NCBI GenBank assembly: GCA_938003955.1
Contig: CALKXE010000102.1
Location: 1 to 63,273 of the forward strand
DNA from: an uncultured Saprospiraceae bacterium
GTDB lineage: Bacteria; Bacteroidota; Bacteroidia; Chitinophagales; Saprospiraceae
Reading direction: 5' to 3'
Length of the DNA stretch: 63,273 bases
This document shows positions 10,956 to 21,054 of the stretch, one piece after another. The notes under the pieces were generated by a model. The model was not told where the DNA came from. It did not search any database and saw only the letters and a program-made list of their open reading frames with translations. The translations under genes and the position numbers were made by a program. Position 1 is the first letter of the stretch. The number at the start of each line of letters is the position of its first letter.

Positions 10956-13900
10956 ATGCAAGGTAAAGGAATATTGAAGTTTTTCTTGGTACTCTTAGCA
11001 GTTGTGAGTGCACTACAGATAGTGTATTTTTTCCCAACTAACAAGGTAGAAAATGACGCAGTTGAATATGCGGAGGCGAGAGCTGCACAGGTTGGAGAGA
11101 AAAGCCAGTCAGTAGAAAGGAAAATGGCGAAAGCGCAATTTTTAGACTCAATGTCTAGTGAAACTATCTTTTCTATCCCAGGAATTAGTTCATTCACATA
11201 CAATGATCTTAAGAGTAAGCAATTAGGGCTTGGTCTTGATTTGAAAGGTGGTATGAGTGCTGTACTCCAGGTTGATTTGAAAGAATTGTTGAAGTCATTA
11301 GCGGGTGCAAAAAGTAAAGATGTACTTTTCGTTAAGGCACTAGATCAAGCAACTACAGACTTAGAAAATAGTCAGTCAGATTATATCACTTTATTTGCAG
11401 ATGCATATAAAAATGTAGCTCCTGGTAAGAAATTAGGTAAGTTGTTCCAAAGAAGTGAATCTCTTGGAGAGATCAATTTAGAAACATCTGACGGAGAAGT
11501 TATAAAATTGCTAAGAGCAAAAGCAGATGAAACTGTTGATCTTACTTTCAAAATGTTAAAAGAGAGAATTGACAGAACTGGTGTAATTCAACCTAATATA
11601 TCTTTAGATGCAGGAAGGGATTTGATCTTGGTAGAAATGCCAGGTGTAGATAATCCTCAGCGTATGAGAGAAATTTTAGTTGGTGCAGCTAATCTAGAAT
11701 TCTGGAATACATACAGATTCACTGATCCAGGTGTAGCTGCTATGTTCCAAGCGGCCGATAAAAAAATCGCAGCTTCTAGAGGTGAAGAAATAGTGGCAGT
11801 AATGGATACTTCTTATACATATATATATGATGAAGATGGTAACACTACTGATTCTACTGAAGTAATCAGACCAATAAATGATATATTTAGTGCTTCAGGC
11901 CCTTTATTGAGTAAGTTACAGTTAAACGGATCTAACGGAGTAGGACTCTACGGAACTGTAATGGGACTTGTAGAAAAGAGTAAGAGAGTTTCTACAATGG
12001 AACTTCTTAATTCTACAGAAGTAAAATCTATCTTTCCAAAAAACTCTAAATTCTTATATTCATACAAGCCTTATAAGAATGCTGAAGGAGAATTGACAAA
12101 TAAATATGAAGTTTATTTGATCAAAACTCAAAATGGAACAGAGAAGGCACCACTTGAAGGTGATGTTGTAGTAGAAGCTTCACAACAAATAGATCCTGCA
12201 TCAGGAGAGCCAGAAGTATCGCTTACGATGAATAGTAAAGGTGCTAAGATTTGGGCTAAGATGACTCAAGATGCATATAACAATGGTGGTAGAGAGATAG
12301 CGATATCTTTAGATGACCTTGTAGTATCTGCACCAGGAGTAAATAACGGAGCTATTACAGGAGGAAGATCTTCTATCTCTGGTAGTTTCAATATTCAAGA
12401 AGCGTTGGATTTTGCCAATGTACTTGAAGTAGGTAAATTACCTGCGAATACAAAAATAATACAAGAGTCAGTAGTAGGACCTTCATTAGGTGCTAAGAAT
12501 ATTGCAAGTAGTAGAAATTCATTATTAATTGGATTCGCTCTACTTTTATTATTCATGTTATTCTACTACGGTGGAGGTGGTATCGTATCAATCTTAGCAT
12601 TGTTTACAAACATCTTTTTCATATTTGGTACACTATCATCATTTGGTACAGTATTGACACTTCCTGGTATTGCAGGTATCGTACTTACTATTGGTATGGC
12701 GGTAGATGCTAACGTAATCATATTCGAGAGAATTAGAGAAGAGCTCAGGGCAGGTAAGTCTAATCTCGCTGCCATTGCTGATGGATTCAAAGCCTCTTAT
12801 TCTGCCATTATTGATGCCAACGTAACTACATTATTAGTAGCAGCTGTTTTGGCTTACTACGGTTTAGGTCCAATAAAAGGATTTGCAGTAGTATTGATTA
12901 TTGGTGTTATTTCTTCATTATTAACGGCTGTATTATTCGGTAAGTTAATAATTGATAACTACACATCTAAGAACAGAGAAATGAGTTTCTGGACTGGCGC
13001 TTCAAAGAATATGTTCGCTAATCTTAACATCGACTGGATGGGAAAGAGAAAAGTTGCATACATCGTATCTACAGTTTTAATTGTAGCTGGATTAGCATCA
13101 ATCTTCACAAGAGGTTTCAACTTAGGTGTTGATTTCAAAGGTGGATACTCTTACGATGTTAGTTTTGATAAGACGGTTGATCTAGAAAGTATCAAAACAA
13201 GTTTGACTACAGTATTTGGAGCTGCTCCTGTTGTGAAAACAGTCGATTCTGACAATACATATCAAATTACTACAGCTTACTTAATTGATAATAATGCTGA
13301 AGGTAATGATGAGAAAGTAACTGAAGCACTTTATAATGGATTAAAAGAAATGAGTGCAAGTACTGTTTCTTACGAACAATTCATTGATTCTGATTTAAGA
13401 TCAGGTACTCATATTATAAGTAGTTCAAAGGTTGGACCTACGATTGCAGATGATATTTCTAAGAGTTCATTCTATGCTGGTATCTTTGCATTGATATTGA
13501 TCTTCTTGTATATCTTCATAAGATTTAGCAAGTGGCAATACTCTATGGGTGCGGTTGCAGCACTATTTCACGATTCATTAATCGTACTAGGATTATTTTC
13601 AATATTGAAAGATGTTATGCCGTTCTCTTTGGAGATTGATCAAGCATTTATCGCAGCGATATTAACAGTAATTGGATACTCGATAAATGATACCGTGGTC
13701 GTATTTGATAGGATTAGAGAATACCTTGGTATTTATACCAACAAAGGTAAAGATGAGGTTATCAATGCTGCATTGAATAGTACATTCTCTAGAACGATAA
13801 TTACATCATTTACAACTTTATTAGTTGTAGGTACATTATTGATCTTTGGTGGAGCAAGTATTAAAGGATTTGCTTTTGCACTATTAATTGGTGTATTGGT

Positions 13901-14084
13901 GGGTACATACTCATCTATCTTCGTAGCAACACCTATCGTAAGAGATTTAACTGATGATCTGATAGGTTCAGTTAGAGCGAATAAAGCGACTTCATCATCT
14001 GATAAAGGTGGTAGTAGTTTCGGTAGAGCAGCGGCAAAAGCGAAAGCTGAAGCAGATGCAGCGGCTAATACAGCAGCTGAGTAA
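10956..14084 (+). CDS. secDF: Protein translocase subunit SecDF (fused)
   Basis: 1042 residues, the SecD-SecF fusion usual in Bacteroidota. It uses the proton gradient to pull proteins out of SecYEG on the outer face of the inner membrane. The SecD half opens with one membrane helix and the motif LGLGLDLKGGMSAVLQVDL (about 92-110). It then has a large periplasmic region and five helices ending near 660. The SecF half begins with FNLGVDFKGGYSYDVSF (about 720) and has its own RND-type helices with GYSINDTVVVFDRIRE. The tail is Ala/Lys-rich. It is followed by a strong terminator and is monocistronic. Confidence 0.96.
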   Translation: MQGKGILKFFLVLLAVVSALQIVYFFPTNKVENDAVEYAEARAAQVGEKSQSVERKMAKAQFLDSMSSETIFSIPGISSFTYNDLKSKQLGLGLDLKGGMSAVLQVDLKELLKSLAGAKSKDVLFVKALDQATTDLENSQSDYITLFADAYKNVAPGKKLGKLFQRSESLGEINLETSDGEVIKLLRAKADETVDLTFKMLKERIDRTGVIQPNISLDAGRDLILVEMPGVDNPQRMREILVGAANLEFWNTYRFTDPGVAAMFQAADKKIAASRGEEIVAVMDTSYTYIYDEDGNTTDSTEVIRPINDIFSASGPLLSKLQLNGSNGVGLYGTVMGLVEKSKRVSTMELLNSTEVKSIFPKNSKFLYSYKPYKNAEGELTNKYEVYLIKTQNGTEKAPLEGDVVVEASQQIDPASGEPEVSLTMNSKGAKIWAKMTQDAYNNGGREIAISLDDLVVSAPGVNNGAITGGRSSISGSFNIQEALDFANVLEVGKLPANTKIIQESVVGPSLGAKNIASSRNSLLIGFALLLLFMLFYYGGGGIVSILALFTNIFFIFGTLSSFGTVLTLPGIAGIVLTIGMAVDANVIIFERIREELRAGKSNLAAIADGFKASYSAIIDANVTTLLVAAVLAYYGLGPIKGFAVVLIIGVISSLLTAVLFGKLIIDNYTSKNREMSFWTGASKNMFANLNIDWMGKRKVAYIVSTVLIVAGLASIFTRGFNLGVDFKGGYSYDVSFDKTVDLESIKTSLTTVFGAAPVVKTVDSDNTYQITTAYLIDNNAEGNDEKVTEALYNGLKEMSASTVSYEQFIDSDLRSGTHIISSSKVGPTIADDISKSSFYAGIFALILIFLYIFIRFSKWQYSMGAVAALFHDSLIVLGLFSILKDVMPFSLEIDQAFIAAILTVIGYSINDTVVVFDRIREYLGIYTNKGKDEVINAALNSTFSRTIITSFTTLLVVGTLLIFGGASIKGFAFALLIGVLVGTYSSIFVATPIVRDLTDDLIGSVRANKATSSSDKGGSSFGRAAAKAKAEADAAANTAAE

Positions 14085-14121
14085 ACTGTGATAAAGGACT
14101 AGGAAACTAGTTAATAGATAT

Positions 14122-14157
14122 AATGCCTCGCTTCTTAATTGAAGTGAGGCATTTTTT
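14122..14157 (+). terminator. secDF terminator
   Basis: AATGCCTCGCTTC (from 14122) pairs with GAAGTGAGGCATT (to about 14153), with one G-T pair, around a 6-base loop. TTTTTT follows. A clear intrinsic terminator 38 bp after the secDF stop. Confidence 0.92.
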
Positions 14158-14291
14158 ATTGACTATTATAAAATATGCTCTTGATTTTATAACATTGGTG
14201 TCAAAGACCAATTTATTGTCATAATCAAGTACTCAGCAACAATTCTAAATTAAATTTTAAAACAATATCTATATAAAGATTATATTGCAAT

Positions 14292-16292
14292 ATGACTTTT
14301 ATAAATCGTTTGATATTAATCTTGATTGCTTTCTTAATATTTGAAGGTTGCTCTTTTGGTAAAAAGATCAAAGATGGAGAAACAGCGTTTGAAAGAAAGC
14401 AATATTCTGTTGCTATAGGAATGTTACAAGACGAGTATACGAATGCTGAGAATGAGCGAATGAGAGCCAGAACAGCTTATCTTCTTGGTATGTCTTATTC
14501 ATATTTAGAAGAGAATTCTCTTTCTGTAGAATGGTTGGGTAAAGCTGTGGATAATAACTATGGTAATGAAGCATTACTTAATCTAGCTCAATCATACAAG
14601 AAAGAAGGGAAGTATCAAGCCTCTATTGATATCTATAATTTATTAAAAAATAGCTCAAATAATAAACGACAGATTGAAAGGGAGATATATGTAATCCGAG
14701 AAGTCGCCAAATGGGCCAATGAATCAGAAGAAGGAGTCAAAGTAGAATTGATGAATGATAATTCTGGATTTAGTGAATATTCACCTGTTTTATTGGATAA
14801 GAACTTCTTGGTGTTTACCTCCGATAGAGGTGAAAGTACTGGCGGTGAAAATTATAAATGGTCTGGGAATAAGCATTCTGATTTATTTGTAATGTTGAAA
14901 AACGGATCTGATATAAAAAGGTTTGATGCAGGGATAAATTCAGATGCCAATGAAGGAGCTGCATGTTTTACTGAAGATGGATTAGAAATTATTTTCACGA
15001 GATGTGAAGAAAGGAATGGAGATGACGGTTACTGCAAATTAATGTATAGTGAGAGGTTTTCAGGAGTGTGGTCTGAACCGATCGTAGTGCCTATTCAAAA
15101 AGAAGGAATAAATTATGGACAACCCACCTTCATTGAAAATGATAGTGTCCTTGTTTTTTCAGCAAAGATGGAAGATGGTACTGGTGGCCATGATCTTTAT
15201 TACAGTCAAAGAATATTAAATGAGGATGGGAGTTTTTATTGGGGTGATGCATATCTGTTTCCTCCGACTATAAATTCTCAAGGAAATGAAATGTTTCCTA
15301 GCGGTGATGGAGATACACTGTACTTTTCCTCTGATTATTTTGCGGGACTTGGTGGATTGGATATTTTTAAAACATGGATCCAACCAAATGGTGAATGGGC
15401 ACCACCACAAAATCTTAAAAAGCCGATTAATTCCTCGTTCGATGATTTCGGATATATAATTGACTATGAATCAAAATTACGTGGAGATGAAATACAGAAG
15501 GGATTCTTTACCTCATCTCGAGCCGGATATGGTAAAGAGGATCTATATAAATATGAAAGAAATAGGGTAGTGGGGGCTCCTCCAGAGGATGATCCTGAAG
15601 AAGAAGAAACAGTCGATGTTGAAATCTACCTAGCCGGAAAGACCAAAGAGATTGAATATAAAGATAGTAATGATCCTAACAGTGGAATTATAGGTAAGGG
15701 AAATCTAGATGAATGTTACATTACGATATCAGATGGTCAAGATTCAGAAAATATCTATTCAGATGATAATGGACAATTCATAGTTCAATTGAAGAAAGGT
15801 AAAGACTATAGTATCAAAGCAAGTAAAGTAGGCTACTTGAATGCTTTCGAAAAAGTGTCAACGAAAAACCTTAACGTTGAAAAAGGTAAATTGTCGACTA
15901 CAATAAATATTGAATTAGTATTGAATAGAATTTTTGCCAATGTTGAAATAAGATTAGAAAATATCTATTATAACTTTAATAAATCTGATATTCGATCTGA
16001 TGCCGAACCTACGTTAGATAGTCTTAGTCAGTTGTTAATACAGAATCCTCAGATCAATATTCAACTATCCTCACATACAGATTGTCGAGGAGATGATGAA
16101 TACAATCTCATTTTATCTCAGAAACGAGCTGAATCAGCTGTGGCTTATATGTCTAGAAAGGGAGTCTCTAAGTCTAGGATGACTGCAAAAGGTTATGGAG
16201 TCACTGCATTATCTATCAACTGTAATTGTGATGATTGTACAGAAGAAGAACATCAAGTAAATCGTAGAACAACATTCAAAATACTTGAATAA
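14292..16292 (+). CDS. PorE-like OmpA-family lipoprotein (TPR, propeller, CRD, OmpA)
   Basis: 666 residues. A lipobox (IFEGC) opens the protein. TPR-like helices cover about 25-150 and a PD40/WD40-like propeller about 155-440 (motifs FTSDRGESTGG, YFSSDYFAGLGGLDI, FFTSSRAGYGKEDLY). A carboxypeptidase-regulatory fold spans about 465-550, and a C-terminal OmpA peptidoglycan-binding domain about 555-666 (LSSHTDCRGDDEYN, LSQKRAESAVAYM). This order and length match PorE of the type IX secretion system, which anchors the system to peptidoglycan. Bacteroidota carry several paralogues of this architecture, so PorE itself is likely but not certain. Confidence 0.8.
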   Translation: MTFINRLILILIAFLIFEGCSFGKKIKDGETAFERKQYSVAIGMLQDEYTNAENERMRARTAYLLGMSYSYLEENSLSVEWLGKAVDNNYGNEALLNLAQSYKKEGKYQASIDIYNLLKNSSNNKRQIEREIYVIREVAKWANESEEGVKVELMNDNSGFSEYSPVLLDKNFLVFTSDRGESTGGENYKWSGNKHSDLFVMLKNGSDIKRFDAGINSDANEGAACFTEDGLEIIFTRCEERNGDDGYCKLMYSERFSGVWSEPIVVPIQKEGINYGQPTFIENDSVLVFSAKMEDGTGGHDLYYSQRILNEDGSFYWGDAYLFPPTINSQGNEMFPSGDGDTLYFSSDYFAGLGGLDIFKTWIQPNGEWAPPQNLKKPINSSFDDFGYIIDYESKLRGDEIQKGFFTSSRAGYGKEDLYKYERNRVVGAPPEDDPEEEETVDVEIYLAGKTKEIEYKDSNDPNSGIIGKGNLDECYITISDGQDSENIYSDDNGQFIVQLKKGKDYSIKASKVGYLNAFEKVSTKNLNVEKGKLSTTINIELVLNRIFANVEIRLENIYYNFNKSDIRSDAEPTLDSLSQLLIQNPQINIQLSSHTDCRGDDEYNLILSQKRAESAVAYMSRKGVSKSRMTAKGYGVTALSINCNCDDCTEEEHQVNRRTTFKILE

Positions 16293-16382
16293 TGAACAGT
16301 GCTGTATTGTAGAGCTGCGAATACAACTCAATAATTGGCGTTTCGTTATCTGTTCTGATTGTTGGTTCATAAAAGTACTTAC

Positions 16383-17322
16383 CTAATCTTCAGTTGTGAA
16401 TCTACTTTTATCAATCTGAAGCTTAAAAATATCAGGTCTTGCGTAATGACCACTCGTAGCTAGATTCATTCTTTCAGTATAGAGACTTTTTAGAGGGGGT
16501 AATTCGTGATATATTATCTTATCAACTCCATTGAGGCTCTAGTAAAAATTCTCCATTAGGATCAATAATACAACTTCCACCGTCCAACAAATATTCACTA
16601 TCGTTATCTTTGATCTCAGGTGCGATTGTTAAATAAGATGGAATATCTTTCTTTTTTATTAATTGTCCCATAGCAACAACAAAACATCTTCCTTCAAAAG
16701 CATAATGTCTACTTGCCAACTTATGACTAGACTTTACAGCTGGCCAAAGACCGAAATGGATGTCTTCTCCTTCATCATGCATAGCTTGTCTTGTGAGTGG
16801 CATCCAATGTTCCCAACAAATTAATCCTCCAATATTACCATGAGGTGTAGAGACAGTCTTTAGTCCAAATGCATCACCATATCCATGTATCATCTTTTCG
16901 TTGTAGGTGGGCATCAATTTTCTATGATGGACTACAATCTTTCCTGTTGGATCGATAATGAGTAGGGTATTGTATAACGTACCATTTCCTTTTCCTTTCT
17001 TAACAGCTTCATTGGCGCCGATGACAACATATTTTTTAGTCGCTTTAGCTGCATGCTGAATTTTTGAAATCTGGTTTCCAGGAATTTCAATCCCATCATC
17101 ATACATTTGGGCCCAAACTTCTTTTATCTCTTTTTTATCCCATCTTCCCATATGGATGCTATGATCAATCCAAGCTGGATAACCACTTAACCAACCTTCT
17201 CCAAAAACAACAATGTTCGCAGAAGATTTAGCTGCTTCGTGAATATATTTTATTGCTTTGGCTACAGACTTAGTGGTGTCAAGAAATACTGGAGACTTTT
17301 GTACAAGAGCTAGTTTTGTCAT
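16383..17322 (-). pseudogene. Nitrilase-family carbon-nitrogen hydrolase, broken by a frameshift
   Basis: The intact frame (16522-17322) encodes 266 residues with the full Glu-Lys-Cys triad: VVFGEGWLSGYP, HHRKLMPTYNEK and GGLICWEHWMP. It stops right after PNGEFLLEPQWS. In the +1 frame the family C-terminus continues (VDKIIYHELPPLK ... NLATSGHYARPDIFKLQID) to a TAG at 16383-16385. Removing one base near 16524-16527 would give a 312-residue protein, the normal length for nitrilases. The break is either a recent mutation or a sequencing error. The family hydrolyses nitriles or amides. It lies downstream of pgk but behind a terminator. Confidence 0.85.
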
Positions 17323-17366
17323 TATTTCTATTTTCTGCTAAAATAAGTATTTCTACTTATTAAAGT

Positions 17367-17402
17367 AAAATGGCTTATCGAATTTCATCAATAAGCCATT
17401 TT
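17367..17402 (-). terminator. pgk terminator
   Basis: AAAATGGCTTAT (17367-17378) and ATAAGCCATTTT (17391-17402) are perfect 12-bp arms around a 12-base loop. On the minus strand the arm ends in TTTT, followed by a mixed A/T stretch. It lies 26 bp past the pgk stop and ends the gapA-pgk unit before the nitrilase gene. Confidence 0.85.
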
Positions 17403-17427
17403 ATATAATAAAGGTTAATTGAAATGA

Positions 17428-18642
17428 TTAGCCAGTAATCGCTTTAATTCCTGGTAATGTCTTTCCTTCAAGGTATTCCAACATAGCACCTCCACCTGTA
17501 GAAACAAAACTCACAGAATCTGCAAGTCCAGCTTTATTTATTGCTGCCACGCTATCTCCGCCTCCTATTAACGAAAATGCACCATTCTTAGTAGCTTTCG
17601 CTACAGTCTTTGCAACGCCATAAGTTCCTTTGTCGAATGTTTCCATTTCAAAAACACCCATTGGCCCATTCCATAAGATAGATTGAGCTTTCATTATAAC
17701 TTCTGAAAACTTTTCAATTGTTTTTGGCCCAATGTCTAATCCTTCCCAGTTATCTGGTATTTCGCTTGATGGTACTACTTTTGTATTTGCATCATTTGCA
17801 AAATCATCTGCAATCAAATTATCAATAGGTAAATGAATTTCAGTTCCTAGATCTTTGGCTTTTTTGAGGATTTCTTGTGCAAGATCCATGTAGTCATTCT
17901 CACAAATAGAATTACCTACACTTCCTCCATTTGACTTAATAAAGGTATAAGCCATTCCTCCACCAATACAAACATGGTCTACAACTGCTACGAGTTTTTC
18001 TAATAACTTAATTTTATCACTAACTTTCGCTCCACCTACGATGGCTATTACCGGTCTTTTAGGACTTTTTAACAGCTTGTCAGCACTCTCAATTTCAGAA
18101 TACATAAGTAATCCAAGAGCTTTGTGATCTGATTCGAAATAGTTAGCTACGGTAGCTGTCGAAGCATGTGCTCTGTGTGCAGTACCAAAAGCATCGTTTA
18201 CATATAAATCAGCAAGTCTAGATAGTTGAATGGCTAATTCAAGATCTCCCTTACTTTCTCCTTCATGAAATCTTGTATTCTCCAATAGAAGAATCTCACC
18301 AGGTTTCAGTCTTTCAGCTTTTAGCTCAGTTTCTCCTCCAACACAATCATTAGCAAATTTTATTTCAGCATCAGTAACTTCAGCTAAATGCTCTACTAGG
18401 TGTTTCAATGAATACTTTTCTACTTTTATTGATCCATCCTCATTTTTATCCTTTTGAGGTCTACCTAGATGTGAAGCTAAGATTACTGAAGCTCCTCTTA
18501 CCAATAAATTATTGATAGTTGGCAAAGCTTTTTGCATTCTGGTATCATCAGTAATATTGTAATTTTTATCAAGAGGAACATTAAAATCTACTCTTACAAG
18601 AACCTTTTTGCCCTTTACATCTAAGTCATGGATCGTTTTCAT
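17428..18642 (-). CDS. pgk: Phosphoglycerate kinase
   Basis: 404 residues, normal length. It transfers phosphate from 1,3-bisphosphoglycerate to ADP in glycolysis. Family motifs are VLVRVDFNVPLD near the start, ASHLGRPQ, the GGAKVSDKI hinge region (about 205), WNGPMGVFE and the ATP-loop GGGDSVAA with the closing STGGGAMLEYLEG. It is a cytoplasmic enzyme. It follows gapA on the same strand after 81 bp that include a terminator hairpin, so the two glycolytic genes may be partly uncoupled. Confidence 0.97.
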   Translation of the reverse strand: MKTIHDLDVKGKKVLVRVDFNVPLDKNYNITDDTRMQKALPTINNLLVRGASVILASHLGRPQKDKNEDGSIKVEKYSLKHLVEHLAEVTDAEIKFANDCVGGETELKAERLKPGEILLLENTRFHEGESKGDLELAIQLSRLADLYVNDAFGTAHRAHASTATVANYFESDHKALGLLMYSEIESADKLLKSPKRPVIAIVGGAKVSDKIKLLEKLVAVVDHVCIGGGMAYTFIKSNGGSVGNSICENDYMDLAQEILKKAKDLGTEIHLPIDNLIADDFANDANTKVVPSSEIPDNWEGLDIGPKTIEKFSEVIMKAQSILWNGPMGVFEMETFDKGTYGVAKTVAKATKNGAFSLIGGGDSVAAINKAGLADSVSFVSTGGGAMLEYLEGKTLPGIKAITG

Positions 18643-18675
18643 GGGAATAATTTATAGTAAAATAAATAACTAAAA

Positions 18676-18705
18676 AAAAGCACTTGATTAAACCAAGTGC
18701 TTTTT
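18676..18705. terminator. Bidirectional-type hairpin between gapA and pgk
   Basis: GCACTTG (18681-18687) and CAAGTGC (18695-18701) are flanked by an A-run before (18673-18680) and a T-run after. On the minus strand it reads as a terminator with eight T just after the gapA stop. It probably gives partial termination before pgk. Confidence 0.8.
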
Positions 18706-18723
18706 ATTATATGTTCAATATGA

Positions 18724-19719
18724 TTAAACTTTAGCAACTAAATCAGCTAATCTAGCACTGTACCCAGCTTCATTATCATACCAACTTACTACTTTCAAGA
18801 AGTTACCATCCTTTACATCTGTTAATAAAGAATCAAAGATTGATGAATGCTTATTCCCTACAATATCAGAAGATACTAATGGATCAGTTGAAAACTGTAA
18901 CACACCTTTCATCGGTCCTTCAGCCATTTCTTTGAATTTTGCATTAACTTCTTCAGCCGTTACATCTTTATCCAAAATAACATTAAGTTCGATCAACGAA
19001 CCAGTAATAATTGGAACTCTAATAGCAATAGCAAACATTTTACCTGAAACTTCAGGAACTACTAATCCTACTGCATCGGCTGCTCCTGTACTCGTTGGTA
19101 CAATATTATAAGCTGCTGCTCTGGCTCTTCTTAAATCAGAGTGAGGTGCATCTTGAATATTTTGATCAGCTGTATAAGCATGAGTAGTTGTGAGTGATCC
19201 TCTTTGGAATCCCCAGTTGTCATTAATTATCTTACAAACTGGTGCTAAACAATTAGTTGTACAACTTGCATTACTTAATACTGTTTCTTCACCTGTTATT
19301 TCATGACCATTCACTCCCAGTACGATAGTTTTAATACCGTCACCTTTTCCTGGAGCTGATATAACAACTTTCTTAGCACCTGCAGTGATATGCTTAGAAG
19401 CTGCATCCTTAGTTCTAAATATACCAGTACACTCTAATACAACGTCAATATTTAGCTCATTCCAAGGTAATTCTTCAGGATTCCTTGTAGAAGAAGCTGC
19501 AATTTCAATACCGTTTACGATCAGTTTATCATCAGTATGAGTGACTGTTCCGTCAAATTGTCCGTGCGCACTATCAAACTTTAATAGGTGAGCAAGAGTA
19601 CCATTATCAGTTAAATCATTAATAGCTACAACCTCTACATCTTTATTGAGCATAAGGTTTCTAAATGTTAGTCTTCCTATTCGACCAAATCCGTTAATTG
19701 CAATTCTTTTCTTTGACAT
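18724..19719 (-). CDS. gapA: Glyceraldehyde-3-phosphate dehydrogenase, type I
   Basis: 331 residues. It oxidises glyceraldehyde-3-phosphate with NAD and phosphate. The Rossmann motif INGFGRIGRLTFRN opens the protein. The catalytic cysteine is in SNASCTTNCLAPV, followed by TTTHAYTADQNIQDAPH with the active-site histidine region, and the C-terminus has WYDNEAGYSARL. An Asp in the AINDL segment suggests NAD rather than NADP preference. It is upstream of pgk, the next enzyme in the pathway. Confidence 0.96.
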   Translation of the reverse strand: MSKKRIAINGFGRIGRLTFRNLMLNKDVEVVAINDLTDNGTLAHLLKFDSAHGQFDGTVTHTDDKLIVNGIEIAASSTRNPEELPWNELNIDVVLECTGIFRTKDAASKHITAGAKKVVISAPGKGDGIKTIVLGVNGHEITGEETVLSNASCTTNCLAPVCKIINDNWGFQRGSLTTTHAYTADQNIQDAPHSDLRRARAAAYNIVPTSTGAADAVGLVVPEVSGKMFAIAIRVPIITGSLIELNVILDKDVTAEEVNAKFKEMAEGPMKGVLQFSTDPLVSSDIVGNKHSSIFDSLLTDVKDGNFLKVVSWYDNEAGYSARLADLVAKV

Positions 19720-19971
19720 TGTATAGTATATTTTATAGTTAGTGTAAAAATAACAATAATTAAATTTTTATGCTACTTAATCTACACTAAAGTTAAACTA
19801 AAAAGATTAATCGGTATTTCTACACTTACAATAACATTTCGTAATTGTTCTCTAAATCTTATGATTATTGTATAAATGTCATTTAATTCTTAATGAAGGC
19901 TTTATATTTTTTTTATTCAAAAAATTTTATTCTTTTAGCGTTTAATTTAAAAATAAATATAAAAGTTAATT

Positions 19972-20778
19972 ATGATGAATTTGAAGATGAGGAAACCAAT
20001 TGTTTTATTGATAGCTCTTTTTATGGGTTTTAGTACTATTGCTCAAGATGAAAAAACAGCTGCTGGTTTATATAATGAAGGTTTAGCACTTTTAAAAGCC
20101 AAAGATTACGCTGGTGGATTACCTATATTAGAAGCGGCATTAGAAAAAGCGACAGCAGATGAGGATGAAAAAATTATCGGTTTAGCGAAGAAAAATGGTG
20201 CTATCGCTGCAAGTAATTTAGGGAACGCAAAGAAGAAAGCTGGTGCACATGATGAAGCTATAGCCTTATATAATAAAGGTATAGAATGGAGACCAGAATA
20301 TGCATCTAACTATAGAGGGTTGGCATCTGTCACTGAGGCTAAAGGGGATGTAATAAATGCAATTAAACAATACATTACCGCAGGAGACAAATATACAGCT
20401 AGTAAGAAAGCTAAAAACGCGACTAAGCTTTATAAAAAAGCAAGAAATATGGTTGGTAAAATATATCAGTCAAAAGATTATCCAAAAGCAATTGAAGCTG
20501 GGAAAGCTTTTTTAGCCGCTAGAGATAACGCAGAGGTAGCATATTATATATGTAGAGCTAATACTGAATCAATAGCCAATGAAGAAGCAATTACATATGC
20601 TGATAAGGCCATAACACTATCTGGTGCAACGGTAGATGATAAGTACTATGTAGCAAAAGCTAAAGCATATGAAAAGATGGGTAAAAATGCTGAAGCGATA
20701 GAAGCATACAAATTAGTTACAGGTGAGAAATATAAAGCTCAAGCTGAAGGAAAAATAAAACTATTAGGGACTAAATAG
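19972..20778 (+). CDS. Secreted tetratricopeptide-repeat protein
   Basis: 268 residues. A signal peptide (PIVLLIALFMGFSTIAQ) is followed by Ala/Lys-rich helical repeats of the TPR type, such as EGLALLKAKDYAGGLPILEA, DEAIALYNKGIEWRPEYASN and KAYEKMGKNAEAIEAYKLV. TPRs mediate protein-protein contacts; no catalytic domain is present. It is probably periplasmic. It is monocistronic with a strong terminator. Two start codons in tandem (19972, 19975) are possible. Confidence 0.8.
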   Translation: MMNLKMRKPIVLLIALFMGFSTIAQDEKTAAGLYNEGLALLKAKDYAGGLPILEAALEKATADEDEKIIGLAKKNGAIAASNLGNAKKKAGAHDEAIALYNKGIEWRPEYASNYRGLASVTEAKGDVINAIKQYITAGDKYTASKKAKNATKLYKKARNMVGKIYQSKDYPKAIEAGKAFLAARDNAEVAYYICRANTESIANEEAITYADKAITLSGATVDDKYYVAKAKAYEKMGKNAEAIEAYKLVTGEKYKAQAEGKIKLLGTK

Positions 20779-20790
20779 ACTATTTTTAAC

Positions 20791-20834
20791 AAAAAAAGGT
20801 GCAATCAAACTAGTTTGGTTGCACCTTTTTTTTT
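20791..20834 (+). terminator. Terminator after the TPR gene
   Basis: AAGGTGCAATCAAAC pairs with GTTTGGTTGCACCTT, with one T-G pair, over a 2-base spacer (so a 4-base or larger real loop). It is flanked by A and T runs, including nine T at 20826-20834. It starts 12 bp after the stop. Confidence 0.93.
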
Positions 20835-20899
20835 CAATACATGTTTTATATATCCGTGTTTTTCAGGAGATATCTAAACTTCCTTTTAACCCTTAAATT

Positions 20900-21038
20900 C
20901 TCCGATGCTTGCGTCGGAGTCATAAAAAGATGTTTTTATATAAAAACGCTTTACCACAAAAAGATTCAATTTCCGGCCTTTAGGTTGGGAAAATTTTGGC
21001 GAATGCACCATCCGCTTGGGATGGGGTAGTCAAAATTT
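20900..21038. other. Densely folded non-coding stretch
   Basis: Four foldable elements follow one another in the convergent gap. CTCCGATG and CGTCGGAG flank a CTTG tetraloop (20900-20919). GTTTTTATATAAAAAC is a perfect palindrome (20932-20947). TTTCCGGCC pairs with GGTTGGGAAA around TTTA with a bulge (20970-20992). AAATTTTGGC and GTCAAAATTT form a 10-bp closing stem (20991-21000/21029-21038) around an inner hairpin CCATCC-GCTTG-GGATGG (21008-21024). No reading frame explains it. It could be a small RNA, a REP-like element or a remnant of a mobile element. Confidence 0.55.
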
Positions 21039-21054
21039 AGAATCTTCTTTACTA

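Noticed and set aside
10846-11203. Minus-strand frames over the start of secDF
   Set aside because: They are antisense shadows of secDF and its promoter region.
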